Origin: an uncultured Alcaligenaceae bacterium
GTDB lineage: Bacteria > Pseudomonadota > Gammaproteobacteria > Burkholderiales > Burkholderiaceae_B
NCBI GenBank assembly: GCA_937908115.1
Contig: CALEQZ010000041.1
Coordinates: 1-64,000, forward strand
DNA: 64,000 nt
Reading direction: 5' to 3'
Shown here in pieces: positions 20,660 through 28,478 of this stretch; the first letter of the stretch is position 1, and every line of letters starts with the position of its first letter. Under the pieces are notes generated by a model. That model made no database searches and had not been told where the DNA came from. It was given only the letters and a program-made list of their open reading frames with translations. Position numbers and translations under genes: made by a program.

Positions 20660-21010
20660 ATGAAGTTGCGAAACCATCTGATGCGCGCGCTGTCCGCGCT
20701 GGCCGTTACGGCTTCCTGTGCGGCCGCCGGCCTGGCCGTCGCGGGCGAGGCGCCCAGCGGCAATATCGAGGCCGCGCGCGACAAGGTCTCGATGTGCATC
20801 GGTTGCCATGGCATTCCGGGCTACAAGGCCAGCTTCCCCGAGGTCTATCACGTGCCGATGATCGCGGGCCAGAACGCCAAGTACATCGAGGCGGCCCTGC
20901 GCGAGTACGCGAGCGGCGCCCGCACCCATCCCACGATGGATGCCATCGCCAAGAGCCTGTCGGACCAGGACATCGCCGACCTGGCCGCATACTACGCCAA
21001 CCTCAAGTAA
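20660..21010 (+). CDS. Small exported cytochrome c (class I)
   Basis: 116 residues with a signal peptide (MKLRNHLMRALSALAVTASCAAAGLAVAG, cleavage about 28) and one heme-binding motif CIGCH (about residues 45-49). A candidate axial Met is in VPMIAGQN or THPTMDAI. A periplasmic one-electron carrier is expected. It is followed 13 bases later by a second cytochrome, so the two are a tandem, probably from duplication of a c4-type half. The partner oxidoreductase is not evident. A -10-like TACAAT lies at 20594-20599. Confidence 0.88.
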   Translation: MKLRNHLMRALSALAVTASCAAAGLAVAGEAPSGNIEAARDKVSMCIGCHGIPGYKASFPEVYHVPMIAGQNAKYIEAALREYASGARTHPTMDAIAKSLSDQDIADLAAYYANLK

Positions 21011-21023
21011 CCCGGGGGCCAGC

Positions 21024-21386
21024 ATGAATCGCATCACTTTCGCCCTTGCGGGCGCCGTCCTGGCCGTTGCGGGCGCGTCGGCGCAGGCTGCCGACCTGGC
21101 CGCCGGCAAGGCCGTTTTCGAAAAATTCAACTGTGCGTCCTGCCACGGCGCCGACGCCAAGACGGCGACCGATCCCAGCTATCCGGTGCTGGCCGGCCAA
21201 CATGCCGACTATCTGGCCCACGCGCTCAAGGCCTATCGCCGCGGGCAAACCGGGGCCCCGGCCTCGGCCAACGTGCGCAAGAACCCCATCATGGGATCCT
21301 TTGCCGCCCAGCTGTCGGACGCCGACATCGAAAACGTCGCGGCCTGGCTGTCGAGCCTGCCCAGCGACCTGGGCGTTCGCCGATAA
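21024..21386 (+). CDS. Second small cytochrome c (c553/c4-type)
   Basis: 120 residues: signal peptide MNRITFALAGAVLAVAGASAQA, then heme motif CASCH (about residues 39-43) and a C-terminal PIMGSFAAQLSDADIENVAAWLSSL helix bearing the axial Met, typical of class I cytochromes. It shares the YPVLAGQHADYLAHALKAYRRG segment pattern with its upstream neighbour. Both are in one transcript ended by a strong terminator. Confidence 0.9.
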   Translation: MNRITFALAGAVLAVAGASAQAADLAAGKAVFEKFNCASCHGADAKTATDPSYPVLAGQHADYLAHALKAYRRGQTGAPASANVRKNPIMGSFAAQLSDADIENVAAWLSSLPSDLGVRR

Positions 21387-21406
21387 GCGCGCAAAGCGCA
21401 GATAAA

Positions 21407-21437
21407 GCAACGGGCCCTGCGGGGCCCGTTGCTTTTT
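21407..21437 (+). terminator. Rho-independent terminator after the cytochrome pair
   Basis: Perfect 11-bp stem GCAACGGGCCC/GGGCCCGTTGC with TGCG loop, then TTTTT. It lies between the convergent cytochrome and DUF1841 genes. Confidence 0.9.
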
Positions 21438-21449
21438 GCGGCCGGGCCG

Positions 21450-21872
21450 TCAACCGGCGCGACGCCGGATCAGGTCGATGTAGGTGTCGTTATCCAGCGG
21501 CTTGCCCAAGCGCTGCGCCTCCCAGACGACCTGGCCCAGGCATTCCATGATCTCGTGCGCCGCGTGATGGGCGTCGCTCTTGGCCGCCAGTTGCTGGTAA
21601 GCCGCGCGTATGCCGGGCGGATGGTCGATGGACAGCTGCTCGGTGATCGCCAAGTGCATCGACAGGTGCAGGAAAGGATTGGTCCGCCCCGCTTCGACAG
21701 GGTATTCAGCCGACAGCGCGTCGGGGCGCTCCAGGTCGGCGTGGTATTCGGGATGCTCGAGAATCCAGTCCAGCGCCTGGGTTTCGAGCGCGGTCAGGAC
21801 CTCCCCGCGCCGGTGCTTGGCCCAGGCCTCGACGAAAAACTGCCGGACTTGATCGCGCGAGGGGTTGAACAT
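21450..21872 (-). CDS. DUF1841 family protein
   Basis: 140 residues starting MFNPSRDQVRQFFVEAW. It matches the beta/gammaproteobacterial DUF1841 family, recognised by NPFLHLSMHLAITEQLSID, HHAAHEIMECLGQVVWEAQR and a His-rich helical bundle. The repeated conserved histidines suggest a metal site, but the function is unknown to me. The frame extends to 22034 but the family start is at 21872. Confidence 0.85.
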   Translation of the reverse strand: MFNPSRDQVRQFFVEAWAKHRRGEVLTALETQALDWILEHPEYHADLERPDALSAEYPVEAGRTNPFLHLSMHLAITEQLSIDHPPGIRAAYQQLAAKSDAHHAAHEIMECLGQVVWEAQRLGKPLDNDTYIDLIRRRAG

Positions 21873-22063
21873 GGCGCAAATGGATCGTGATGCCGCAAAG
21901 CTCCATTTTACGCGCGGCTTCGCGGCACGCCGTGGGGCGGTTGCGGATAGAATCGGGGGCCGTCGGCTTTGCCGGCAGGGCGTGCCTGGCGCCCGGTGCC
22001 GCATCGGCCTGCCCTGGAGACGGCAGGCCGGCAATGCCGCGTCGAAGCATTTTGGAGCAAAGC

Positions 22064-23317
22064 ATGTACCAGCATATCGTAGTGCCGGCCGACGGGCAGA
22101 AGATCACGGCGAACGCCGACGGTTCGCTCAATGTGCCCGATAACCCCATCATTCCCTTCATCGAGGGCGACGGCTGCGGCGTGGACATCAGTCCAGTCAT
22201 GCGCAAGGTCGTGGATGCCGCCGTGCGCAAGGCCTATGGGGGCGCGCGCGCCATCCGGTGGATGGAAATCTACGCGGGCGACAAGGCGGCCAGGCTTTAC
22301 GGACAGGACCAACGACTGCCTGCCGAGACGCTGGATGTCATCAAGGAATATCTGGTGGCCATCAAGGGGCCGCTGACTACGCCCGTGGGCGGCGGCATCC
22401 GCTCGCTGAACGTGACCCTGCGACAGGAACTGGACCTGTACGTCTGCCTGCGGCCAATACGCTATTTCAAGGGCGTGCCTTCGCCGGTGCGCGAGCCCGA
22501 GAAGACCAACATGGTGATCTTCCGCGAAAACTCGGAAGACCTTTACGCAGGCATTGAATTCCCGGCGGGCAGCGACGAGGCCAAGGCCTTGATCGAATTC
22601 CTGCGCGACAAGCTGGGCGCCAAGAAACTGCGCTTTCCTGAAACGTCCTCGATCGGCATCAAGCCGGTCTCGCGCGAGGGCACCGAGCGGCTGGTGCGCA
22701 AGGCCATCCAGTACGCCATCGACCACGACCGCCCATCGGTGACCTTGGTGCACAAGGGCAACATCATGAAGTTCACCGAGGGCAGCTTCCGCGATTGGGG
22801 CTATGCGTTGGCGCGGCGCGAATTCGGCGCCCAGCTGATCGACGACGGCCCCTGGTGCAAGTTCAAGAACCCGCGCACCGGCCGCGACATCGTGGTCAAG
22901 GACGCCATTGCCGACGCCTTCATGCAGCAGATCCTGATGCGCCCGGCCGAGTACGGCGTCATTGCCACGCTCAATCTGAACGGAGACTACCTGTCCGACG
23001 CCCTGGCCGCGCAGGTCGGCGGCATCGGCATTGCCCCGGGCGCCAACATGTCGGATTCGGTGGCCGTGTTCGAAGCCACCCACGGCACGGCGCCCAAGTA
23101 TGCCGGCAAGGACTACGTCAACCCGGGCTCGCTCATCCTGTCGGCGGAGATGATGCTGCGCCACATGGGCTGGCGCGAGGCGGCGGACCTGATCATCGCA
23201 GGCATGGAGGCCTCCATCCAGGCGCGCATCGTCACCTATGACTTCGCCCGCTTGCTCGAAGGCGCCATCCAGGTGTCCTGCTCGGGCTTCGGGCAGGCGG
23301 TGGTCGATCGGATGTAG
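22064..23317 (+). CDS. icd: NADP-dependent isocitrate dehydrogenase
   Basis: Icd decarboxylates isocitrate to 2-oxoglutarate in the TCA cycle. The 417-residue product MYQHIVVPADGQKIT shows the homodimeric bacterial form: IPFIEGDGCGVDI, the FRENSEDLYAGIEF loop with the regulatory/substrate serine, VTLVHKGNIMKFTEG, and NLNGDYLSDALAAQVGGIGIAPGAN. The ATG at 22064 has a GGAG site; the frame is open upstream without a plausible start. Confidence 0.97.
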   Translation: MYQHIVVPADGQKITANADGSLNVPDNPIIPFIEGDGCGVDISPVMRKVVDAAVRKAYGGARAIRWMEIYAGDKAARLYGQDQRLPAETLDVIKEYLVAIKGPLTTPVGGGIRSLNVTLRQELDLYVCLRPIRYFKGVPSPVREPEKTNMVIFRENSEDLYAGIEFPAGSDEAKALIEFLRDKLGAKKLRFPETSSIGIKPVSREGTERLVRKAIQYAIDHDRPSVTLVHKGNIMKFTEGSFRDWGYALARREFGAQLIDDGPWCKFKNPRTGRDIVVKDAIADAFMQQILMRPAEYGVIATLNLNGDYLSDALAAQVGGIGIAPGANMSDSVAVFEATHGTAPKYAGKDYVNPGSLILSAEMMLRHMGWREAADLIIAGMEASIQARIVTYDFARLLEGAIQVSCSGFGQAVVDRM

Positions 23318-23363
23318 CCGCGCGCGGAGCTTGCCGGAACGTTACCAGCGCGCTCAGCGCGCC

Positions 23364-23678
23364 TTACTGGGCTCGCCGCCGCGCCTCCAATTCCTTCAGG
23401 CACTGGGCGACGCCGCTTTGCATCTGCGCGCGGCTCACGGCGGCGCGGTCCGACACCATGCGGCAACGCTCGTATTCGCGCAGGCTTTCCGGGGTGTCGC
23501 GAACGGCCGCCGGCGCGGCGGTGGCGGGGGCCGGTGTCTCGGTGATCCGCAGCGTAGAAGGCGGTGAGGCCATCCCGGTTGGCGAGGGAGTGCCCGGCCA
23601 CGACAGGGTTTGGGTGGTCTGGGCGAACGCAGGCGCAGCCAGGGTCAAGGCCAGGGCGCAAAGGGCGGATTTCTTCAT
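23364..23678 (-). CDS. Small exported hypothetical protein
   Basis: 104 residues starting MKKSALCALALTLAAPAFA, a clear Sec signal peptide with AFA cleavage. The mature part is Pro/Thr/Ala-rich (about 20-60), then a helical tail with two cysteines (YERCRMV and VAQCLKELEARRR) spaced about 20 residues apart, possibly a disulfide. I do not recognise the family. It is convergent with icd. Confidence 0.7.
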   Translation of the reverse strand: MKKSALCALALTLAAPAFAQTTQTLSWPGTPSPTGMASPPSTLRITETPAPATAAPAAVRDTPESLREYERCRMVSDRAAVSRAQMQSGVAQCLKELEARRRAQ

Positions 23679-23922
23679 GGCGTTCTCTCGGCAAATGCAG
23701 GCCCACGAGTCGGGCGCAAACGGTGAAATTGGCGCGGCGTGGCCCAGGCCGATTGCGGCCGAAGCCCTGCGCAAGCAGCCTATCGTAGTGCCTGCGCCAG
23801 GCAAAGCAAAACCCGCGCGCGGTCCGGGCCTGCGGCCGGCCTAGGCAGTCGTCTGCACCATAGCAGTGCATTTCTATGGAAAATTCATATAAACAAATGC
23901 TTCAAACTAGGGCATTCCCTTA
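23679..23922. other. Intergenic region upstream of the symporter leader
   Basis: 244 bases without a supported gene between the divergent small exported protein and the leader RNA. Bases 23860-23910 are markedly AT-rich for this genome and carry a -10-like TATAAA at 23888-23893. No convincing -35 is seen. This is the likely promoter zone for the leader and symporter operon. Confidence 0.4.
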
Positions 23923-24100
23923 GTGCCAGCTTCACGGTACTGGTGCAGAATCACGGCCATGCAGGTGAGGAGACAAAGCCCGCTAAAGGGCAAGCCGGCG
24001 GCACCGGTATAAAACTAAAGGCTGTTCCCAAAAGCAAGAAACGCGCAACGGCTGGCACCAACAGTGCCAGCCGTTGTCGCTCATGGGGCACATCATCCCA
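23923..24100 (+). promoter_or_regulatory. Structured 5' leader (candidate cis-regulatory RNA) of the DUF4212/SSS operon
   Basis: CTGGTGC (23940-23946) can pair with upstream GTGCCAG (23923-23929, 7 bp). It can also pair, within the 10-bp helix 23937-23946/24001-24010 (GTACTGGTGC with GCACCGGTAT, two G-U), with downstream bases. These are mutually exclusive helices. The long-range helix encloses a GCCC/GGGC hairpin (23978-23990) and purine-rich AGGTGAGGAGACAAAG. Further on is a perfect 12-bp hairpin CAACGGCTGGCA/TGCCAGCCGTTG (24046-24057/24065-24076) and a TGGG/CCCA fold near the start codon. The layout looks like a riboswitch or attenuator. I could not match it to a known class. Confidence 0.5.
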
Positions 24101-24101
24101 C

Positions 24102-24359
24102 ATGGCTGTCACCCCTTCGGCTTCCGAACGCTTATGGCGGCGCAATCTGGCGTTGATTGCGCTGCTGCTGGCGGCGTGGTTGGCGCTTGGCTTCGTGCCG
24201 GCCTATTTCGCGCGCGATTTGGATTTCACGTTGTTCGGCTGGCCGTTTTCCTTCTGGATGGCTGCCTATGGGGCGCCGCTCGGCTACCTGGTGCTGATCG
24301 CCATCTACGCTTTCGCCAGGAACCGCGCCGAACGCCTGCCCGGCCGGCGGGACGACTGA
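24102..24359 (+). CDS. DUF4212 small subunit of a sodium/solute symporter
   Basis: 85 residues with two membrane helices: LALIALLLAAWLALGFVPAYF and WMAAYGAPLGYLVLIAIYAF, separated by LDFTLFGWPFSFW. This is the DUF4212 small partner that precedes VC_2705-type sodium:solute symporters. Its TGA overlaps the ATG of the large subunit (TGATG), so translation is coupled. The ribosome site is weak and lies in a folded leader. Confidence 0.85.
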   Translation: MAVTPSASERLWRRNLALIALLLAAWLALGFVPAYFARDLDFTLFGWPFSFWMAAYGAPLGYLVLIAIYAFARNRAERLPGRRDD

Positions 24360-26434
24360 TGCCATTTTCGGCCGGCACGCCGCAAGAGCTGCATGTCCGC
24401 CTCAGGCGCGGCTACGTCCTGTACGCAGCGGGGTTCCTGCTCTTGGTCATCATCCTCGCGCTGCTCGAGGTGCTGGGCATGGCGCGCGAGTGGATCGGCT
24501 ACATCTTCCTGCTGGCGACGGTTAGCCTGTACGCCGGCATCGGTATCGTCTGCCGCACCTCCGACCCGGTCGAATACTATGTGGCCGGCCGGCGCGTCCC
24601 CGCCTTCTACAACGGCATGGCCACCGCTGCCGACTGGATGTCGGTGGCTTCTTTCATCGGTGTGGCGGGCACACTGTACCTGGCCGGCTACGGCGGCTTG
24701 GCCTATGTCATGGGCTGGACGGGCGGATACGTGCTGGTGGCGCTGCTGCTGGCGCCTTACCTGCGCAAGTTCGGCCAGTACACCATTCCGGACTTCCTCG
24801 GCGCACGCTTCGGCGGCCACCTACCCAGGCTGGCAGGGGTGGCGGCGGCCGTGCTGTGCTCCTTCACCTACCTGGTGGCGCAGATCTACGGCGTGGGGAT
24901 CATCACCACACGCTTGACGGGTATTTCCTTCGAGCTGGGCATCTTCATCGCCCTGGGCGGAATGCTGGTCTGCTCTTTCCTGGGCGGCATGCGCGCGGTG
25001 ACGTGGACCCAGGTGGGCCAGTACATCATCCTGGTCATTGCCTACCTGATCCCGGTCATTTGGCTGTCGGTCAAGCACACCGGCACGCCTGTGCCGCAGG
25101 TGTCGGCGCAGGCCGTCCTGCAGCAGGTGGGCGAAAAGGAAAACCAGCTCCTGAACGACCCGGCCGAAAGGGAAGTGCGACGCCTGTGGCAGGAGCGGGC
25201 CCGCCAAATGGACGAGCGGCTGCGAGCGTTGCCCGACTCCTGGGCGCAAGAAAAAGACGCGTTGCGCGCACGCCTGGCGGCCTTGACCGCAAATGATGCG
25301 CCAATGCGGGAAATCCGCCAGCTCGAGCGCGAGTTGGCCGCTTATCCCCCCACCCCGGAGGCCGCGCGCGTGGCCTGGTCGCAGGCGCGCGATGCGTACG
25401 ATGCGCGCGGCGCGCCGCTGGTGCCGCATACCCAGCCCTACCCGGCGGAGGACACGCGCGCCCGTGACGAGCAGCGCATCAACTTCCTGTCCCTGATGTT
25501 GTGCCTGATGCTCGGCACGGCAGGGATGCCGCACATCCTGATGCGCTCCTACACCACGCCGTCGGTGGCCGATGCCAGGCGTTCGGTGTGCTGGACGCTC
25601 CTGTTCATCCTGCTGGTGTATTTCACGGCGCCGGCCCTGGCGCTGCTGGTCAAGTACGAAGTCTATGCGCAGGTGGTGGGCAGCCGGTTCGACGAGTTGC
25701 CCGCTTGGGTGCATGCGTGGAGCGCGGTCGATACTGCGCTGCTCGACGTCGTCGACATCAACCGCGACGGCGTGGTGCAGTTGGGCGAGATCGGCATGGG
25801 CGGTGACGTGGTCGTGTTGGCCATGCCTGAGATCGGAGGGCTGCCCTACGTGATGTCCGGGCTGGTGGCCGCCGGCGCGTTGGCCGCCGCGCTATCCACG
25901 GCCGATGGCCTGCTGCTGACCTTGTCGAACTCCCTGTCGCACGACATGTGGTATCGCGTGATGGCCCCGGGCATGCACACTGGGCGCCGGGTCATCGTGT
26001 CCAAGATCCTGCTGTTGCTGGTCGCCTTCAGCGCGGCCTGGGTGGCGGCGCGCAAGCCGGGCGACATCCTGTTCATGGTCTCGGCGGCGTTTTCTTTTGC
26101 CGCGTCCTCGTTCTTCCCTGCGCTGGTCATGGGGATATTCTGGCGGCGTGCCAACAAATGGGGCGTGACCCTGGGCATGGCCGCCGGGCTGGCGGCGACC
26201 TTCGCTTACATGGCCTATACCCATCCCTGGCTGCGCGAGTGGGTCTTCGGTGTGCCACCCACCGAGCCGGTGGATCTTTGGTGGGGTGTTCAGCCCATCG
26301 CCGCCGGCGTATTTGGCGCGCCGGTGGCTTTCGTCACCATCGTGGTCGTGTCGCTGCTCACGCCACGGCCCGACCCGGCCACGCTGGCGCTGGTCGATTA
26401 CCTGCGCCGTCCGGGCAACAGCGACAACGGTTAG
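24359..26434 (+). CDS. Large sodium:solute symporter, VC_2705 subfamily
   Basis: A 691-residue SSS-family permease with about 13-14 membrane segments, related to acetate permease ActP; likely carries acetate or another short carboxylate. Core motifs: EYYVAGRRVPAFYNGMATAADWMSVASFIG, GYVLVALLLAPYLRKFGQYTIPDF, and STADGLLLTLSNSLSHDM. Two inserts stand out. One is a hydrophilic, coiled-coil-like segment of about 120 residues (roughly 245-365, HTGTPVPQ to DTRARDEQ). The other is an EF-hand-like loop DINRDGVVQLGE at 25754-25789. It is translationally coupled to the DUF4212 gene. Confidence 0.9.
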   Translation: MPFSAGTPQELHVRLRRGYVLYAAGFLLLVIILALLEVLGMAREWIGYIFLLATVSLYAGIGIVCRTSDPVEYYVAGRRVPAFYNGMATAADWMSVASFIGVAGTLYLAGYGGLAYVMGWTGGYVLVALLLAPYLRKFGQYTIPDFLGARFGGHLPRLAGVAAAVLCSFTYLVAQIYGVGIITTRLTGISFELGIFIALGGMLVCSFLGGMRAVTWTQVGQYIILVIAYLIPVIWLSVKHTGTPVPQVSAQAVLQQVGEKENQLLNDPAEREVRRLWQERARQMDERLRALPDSWAQEKDALRARLAALTANDAPMREIRQLERELAAYPPTPEAARVAWSQARDAYDARGAPLVPHTQPYPAEDTRARDEQRINFLSLMLCLMLGTAGMPHILMRSYTTPSVADARRSVCWTLLFILLVYFTAPALALLVKYEVYAQVVGSRFDELPAWVHAWSAVDTALLDVVDINRDGVVQLGEIGMGGDVVVLAMPEIGGLPYVMSGLVAAGALAAALSTADGLLLTLSNSLSHDMWYRVMAPGMHTGRRVIVSKILLLLVAFSAAWVAARKPGDILFMVSAAFSFAASSFFPALVMGIFWRRANKWGVTLGMAAGLAATFAYMAYTHPWLREWVFGVPPTEPVDLWWGVQPIAAGVFGAPVAFVTIVVVSLLTPRPDPATLALVDYLRRPGNSDNG

Positions 26435-26498
26435 GCGAGGAAACCTTTCCCGGTGGCAAATCAGCGGGACCTTCACCGGGGCAGAGACGGGCCTGCCG

Positions 26499-26822
26499 TC
26501 AGACCGACTTGGAAAACGCCTTCATCACCACGACGCCGGCGACGATGAGCGCGATGCCCAGCAGCGCGGGCAGGTCCAGCGCCTGCTTGAAGACGAGCCA
26601 GCCGATCAGCGAGATGGCGACGATGCCCACGCCGGACCAGATGGCATACACCACGCCCACGGGCAGCTCCCGCAGTGTCAGGGACAGAAAATAGAAGGAC
26701 ACCAAATAGCCGCCGACGGTGCCCAGGGTCGGCCACAGCCGCGTGAATCCCGACGAAGCCTTCAGCGCGCTGGTGGCGAAAACTTCCGCCACGATCGCCA
26801 CGGCCAAAAATAGCCACTTCAC
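26499..26822 (-). CDS. SMR-family small multidrug/quaternary-amine exporter
   Basis: 107 residues with four membrane helices and the conserved Glu in the first (IVAEVFATSALK, about residue 13), the SMR proton/substrate site. WPTLGTVGGYLVSFYFLS and GVVYAIWSGVGIVAI are typical of the EmrE/Qac branch rather than the Gdx branch. Starts with GTG at 26822, overlapping the stop of the Smr-domain gene by four bases (GTGA), so it is coupled to it and to trxB upstream. Substrate unknown. Confidence 0.9.
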   Translation of the reverse strand: MKWLFLAVAIVAEVFATSALKASSGFTRLWPTLGTVGGYLVSFYFLSLTLRELPVGVVYAIWSGVGIVAISLIGWLVFKQALDLPALLGIALIVAGVVVMKAFSKSV

Positions 26823-27496
26823 GGGCGCCTCGTTTCGGCTTGGCGCAGCAGCACCAGCAGCGCGCCGGATCCGCCTTCGCGCTCGGGCGCTTCGCTAAAT
26901 GCCTGGACCTCAGGCTTTTGGACCAGCCAGGTGCGGGTTTTTTCCTTGAGCACCGGGGTCATGCCCTGCGAGCCGTGGCCCTTGCCGTGCACGATGCGCA
27001 CGCAGCGGATGCCATGCTCCAGGCATTCGTCCAGGAAAGTCAACACGGCATGGCGGGCTTGCTCCACGCGCAGCCCGTGCAGGTCGAGCTCGGCGCCCGT
27101 GCGCCAGTGGCCGCGGCGCAGCTTGCGCGCGGTATCCGGGGCGGCATCCTTGCGCACGAAGGCAGTGCCGTTTTCACTGAGCAAGTGGGAGACGTCCTCG
27201 CCGTCGGAGACGCCAGCGTCGGCCCGGCCGTCGGGCTCGCCCGCTGCGACGGCGCGGCGCCGGGCGGCGAGGTCGGCGCGCACGGGCGGCGCCTGGTGAA
27301 GCACGCGGGCAGGCGCCTTCAGGGGCGTGACCGACCGCATGGCTTGACGAAAGAGCAAGGCGTCGTCCTTGCCCGGGGCGGCTGCCGCCGCGGCGCCTTG
27401 GGCAGCGGCCTGCTGCGCCCGCGCGGCTTCTGCGCGCGTGGCGAGCGCCTTGCGCAATTGCTTCAAGTCGGCCAGTCCGGCCTTACTGCCCCGCAT
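26819..27496 (-). CDS. Smr-domain (MutS2 C-terminal-like) protein
   Basis: 225 residues. The N-terminal half is Ala/Arg/Gln-rich and probably disordered. The C-terminal Smr domain (about 130-220) has ELDLHGLRVEQARHAV with DLHG, and CVRIVHGKGHGSQG with HGKG, the two hallmark motifs of the YdaL/SmrA nuclease-like family. The ATG lies inside the last codons of trxB (14-base overlap). Role in nucleic-acid metabolism is a family inference. Confidence 0.88.
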   Translation of the reverse strand: MRGSKAGLADLKQLRKALATRAEAARAQQAAAQGAAAAAAPGKDDALLFRQAMRSVTPLKAPARVLHQAPPVRADLAARRRAVAAGEPDGRADAGVSDGEDVSHLLSENGTAFVRKDAAPDTARKLRRGHWRTGAELDLHGLRVEQARHAVLTFLDECLEHGIRCVRIVHGKGHGSQGMTPVLKEKTRTWLVQKPEVQAFSEAPEREGGSGALLVLLRQAETRRP

Positions 27497-28442
27497 TCTC
27501 CAGCCACCGCTGGGCGTCGAGCGCGGCCATGCAGCCGCTGCCGGCGCTGGTGATGGCCTGGCGATAGACGTGGTCCTGGACGTCGCCGGCGGCGAACACG
27601 CCGGGTACCGACGTCATGGTGGCCATGCCGTTCAGGCCGCTCTTGGTGACGATATAGCCGTTGGCCATCTCGAGCTGGCCGACGAACAGGTCCGTATTGG
27701 GCTTGTGGCCGATGGCGATGAATACGCCGCTGACGGCCAGGTCTTCGGTCTGGCCGGTTTGGTTGTTGCGGATGCGTGCGCCAGTCACGCCCGAGTCGTC
27801 ACCCAGGACTTCCTGTAGCTCATAAAAGAGCTTCAGCGCCATGTTGCCGGCGCGGACCTTTTCCATCATCTTGTCCACCAGGATGGGTTCGGCGCGGAAC
27901 TTGTCGCGCCGATGCACGACGGTGACCTTGCGGCAGATGTTGGACAGGTACAGGGCCTCTTCGACCGCGGTGTTGCCGCCGCCGACGACGATCACGTCCT
28001 GGTCTTTGTAGAAAAAGCCGTCGCAGGTGGCGCAACCCGACACCCCGCGTCCCATGTAGGCTTCCTCGGAGGGCAGGCCCAGGTACATGGCCGAGGCGCC
28101 CGTCGCGATGATGAGCGCGTCGCACGTGTAGGTAGTGCCGCCGTCGCCGGTCAGGGTGAAGGGCCGCTTGGACAGGTCCACGCTGGCGATGTGGTCGAAG
28201 ACGATCTCGGTGTTGAAGCGCTCGGCATGCTGCAGGAAGCGCTGCATCAGGTCGGGGCCTTGCACGCCCTGGGGATCGGCCGGCCAGTTGTCGACATCGG
28301 TGGTCGTCATCAGCTGCCCCCCCTGGGCCAGTCCGGTGACCAGGACGGGGTTGAGATTGGCGCGGGCCGCGTAGATGGCGGCGGTGTAGCCGGCGGGCCC
28401 GGAGCCCAGGATGAGTACTTTGGCGTGTTTCGGCGAGGTCAT
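27483..28442 (-). CDS. trxB: Thioredoxin reductase
   Basis: TrxB passes electrons from NADPH through FAD to thioredoxin. The 319-residue product has the FAD motif LILGSGPAGYTAAIYAAR, the redox-active CATC disulfide (GVSGCATCDGFFY, about residue 137), the NADPH motif VVGGGNTAVEEALYLS, and C-terminal GVFAAGDVQDHVYRQAITSAGSGCMAA. The start at 28442 (MTSPKHAKVLILG) is chosen by homology; the open frame extends upstream. First gene of a trxB-smr-SMR unit; divergent from ftsK. Confidence 0.97.
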   Translation of the reverse strand: MTSPKHAKVLILGSGPAGYTAAIYAARANLNPVLVTGLAQGGQLMTTTDVDNWPADPQGVQGPDLMQRFLQHAERFNTEIVFDHIASVDLSKRPFTLTGDGGTTYTCDALIIATGASAMYLGLPSEEAYMGRGVSGCATCDGFFYKDQDVIVVGGGNTAVEEALYLSNICRKVTVVHRRDKFRAEPILVDKMMEKVRAGNMALKLFYELQEVLGDDSGVTGARIRNNQTGQTEDLAVSGVFIAIGHKPNTDLFVGQLEMANGYIVTKSGLNGMATMTSVPGVFAAGDVQDHVYRQAITSAGSGCMAALDAQRWLENAGQ

Positions 28443-28470
28443 GGGATTGCGCGGGTGGGATCGACGCCCA

Positions 28471-28478
28471 ATTATAAT
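28471..28478. promoter_or_regulatory. Palindromic ATTATAAT in the trxB-ftsK interval
   Basis: This 8-base palindrome offers a perfect TATAAT on both strands: minus (28476-28471), 29 bases before trxB, and plus (28473-28478), within or just before the ftsK start. No good -35 is seen for either. It is more convincing for trxB than for ftsK. Confidence 0.35.

Noticed and set aside
23923..24100. Assignment of the symporter leader to glycine, cyclic-di-GMP or cobalamin riboswitch classes
   Set aside because: The conserved cores of those classes are missing; only general stem architecture is similar, so it is left unassigned.
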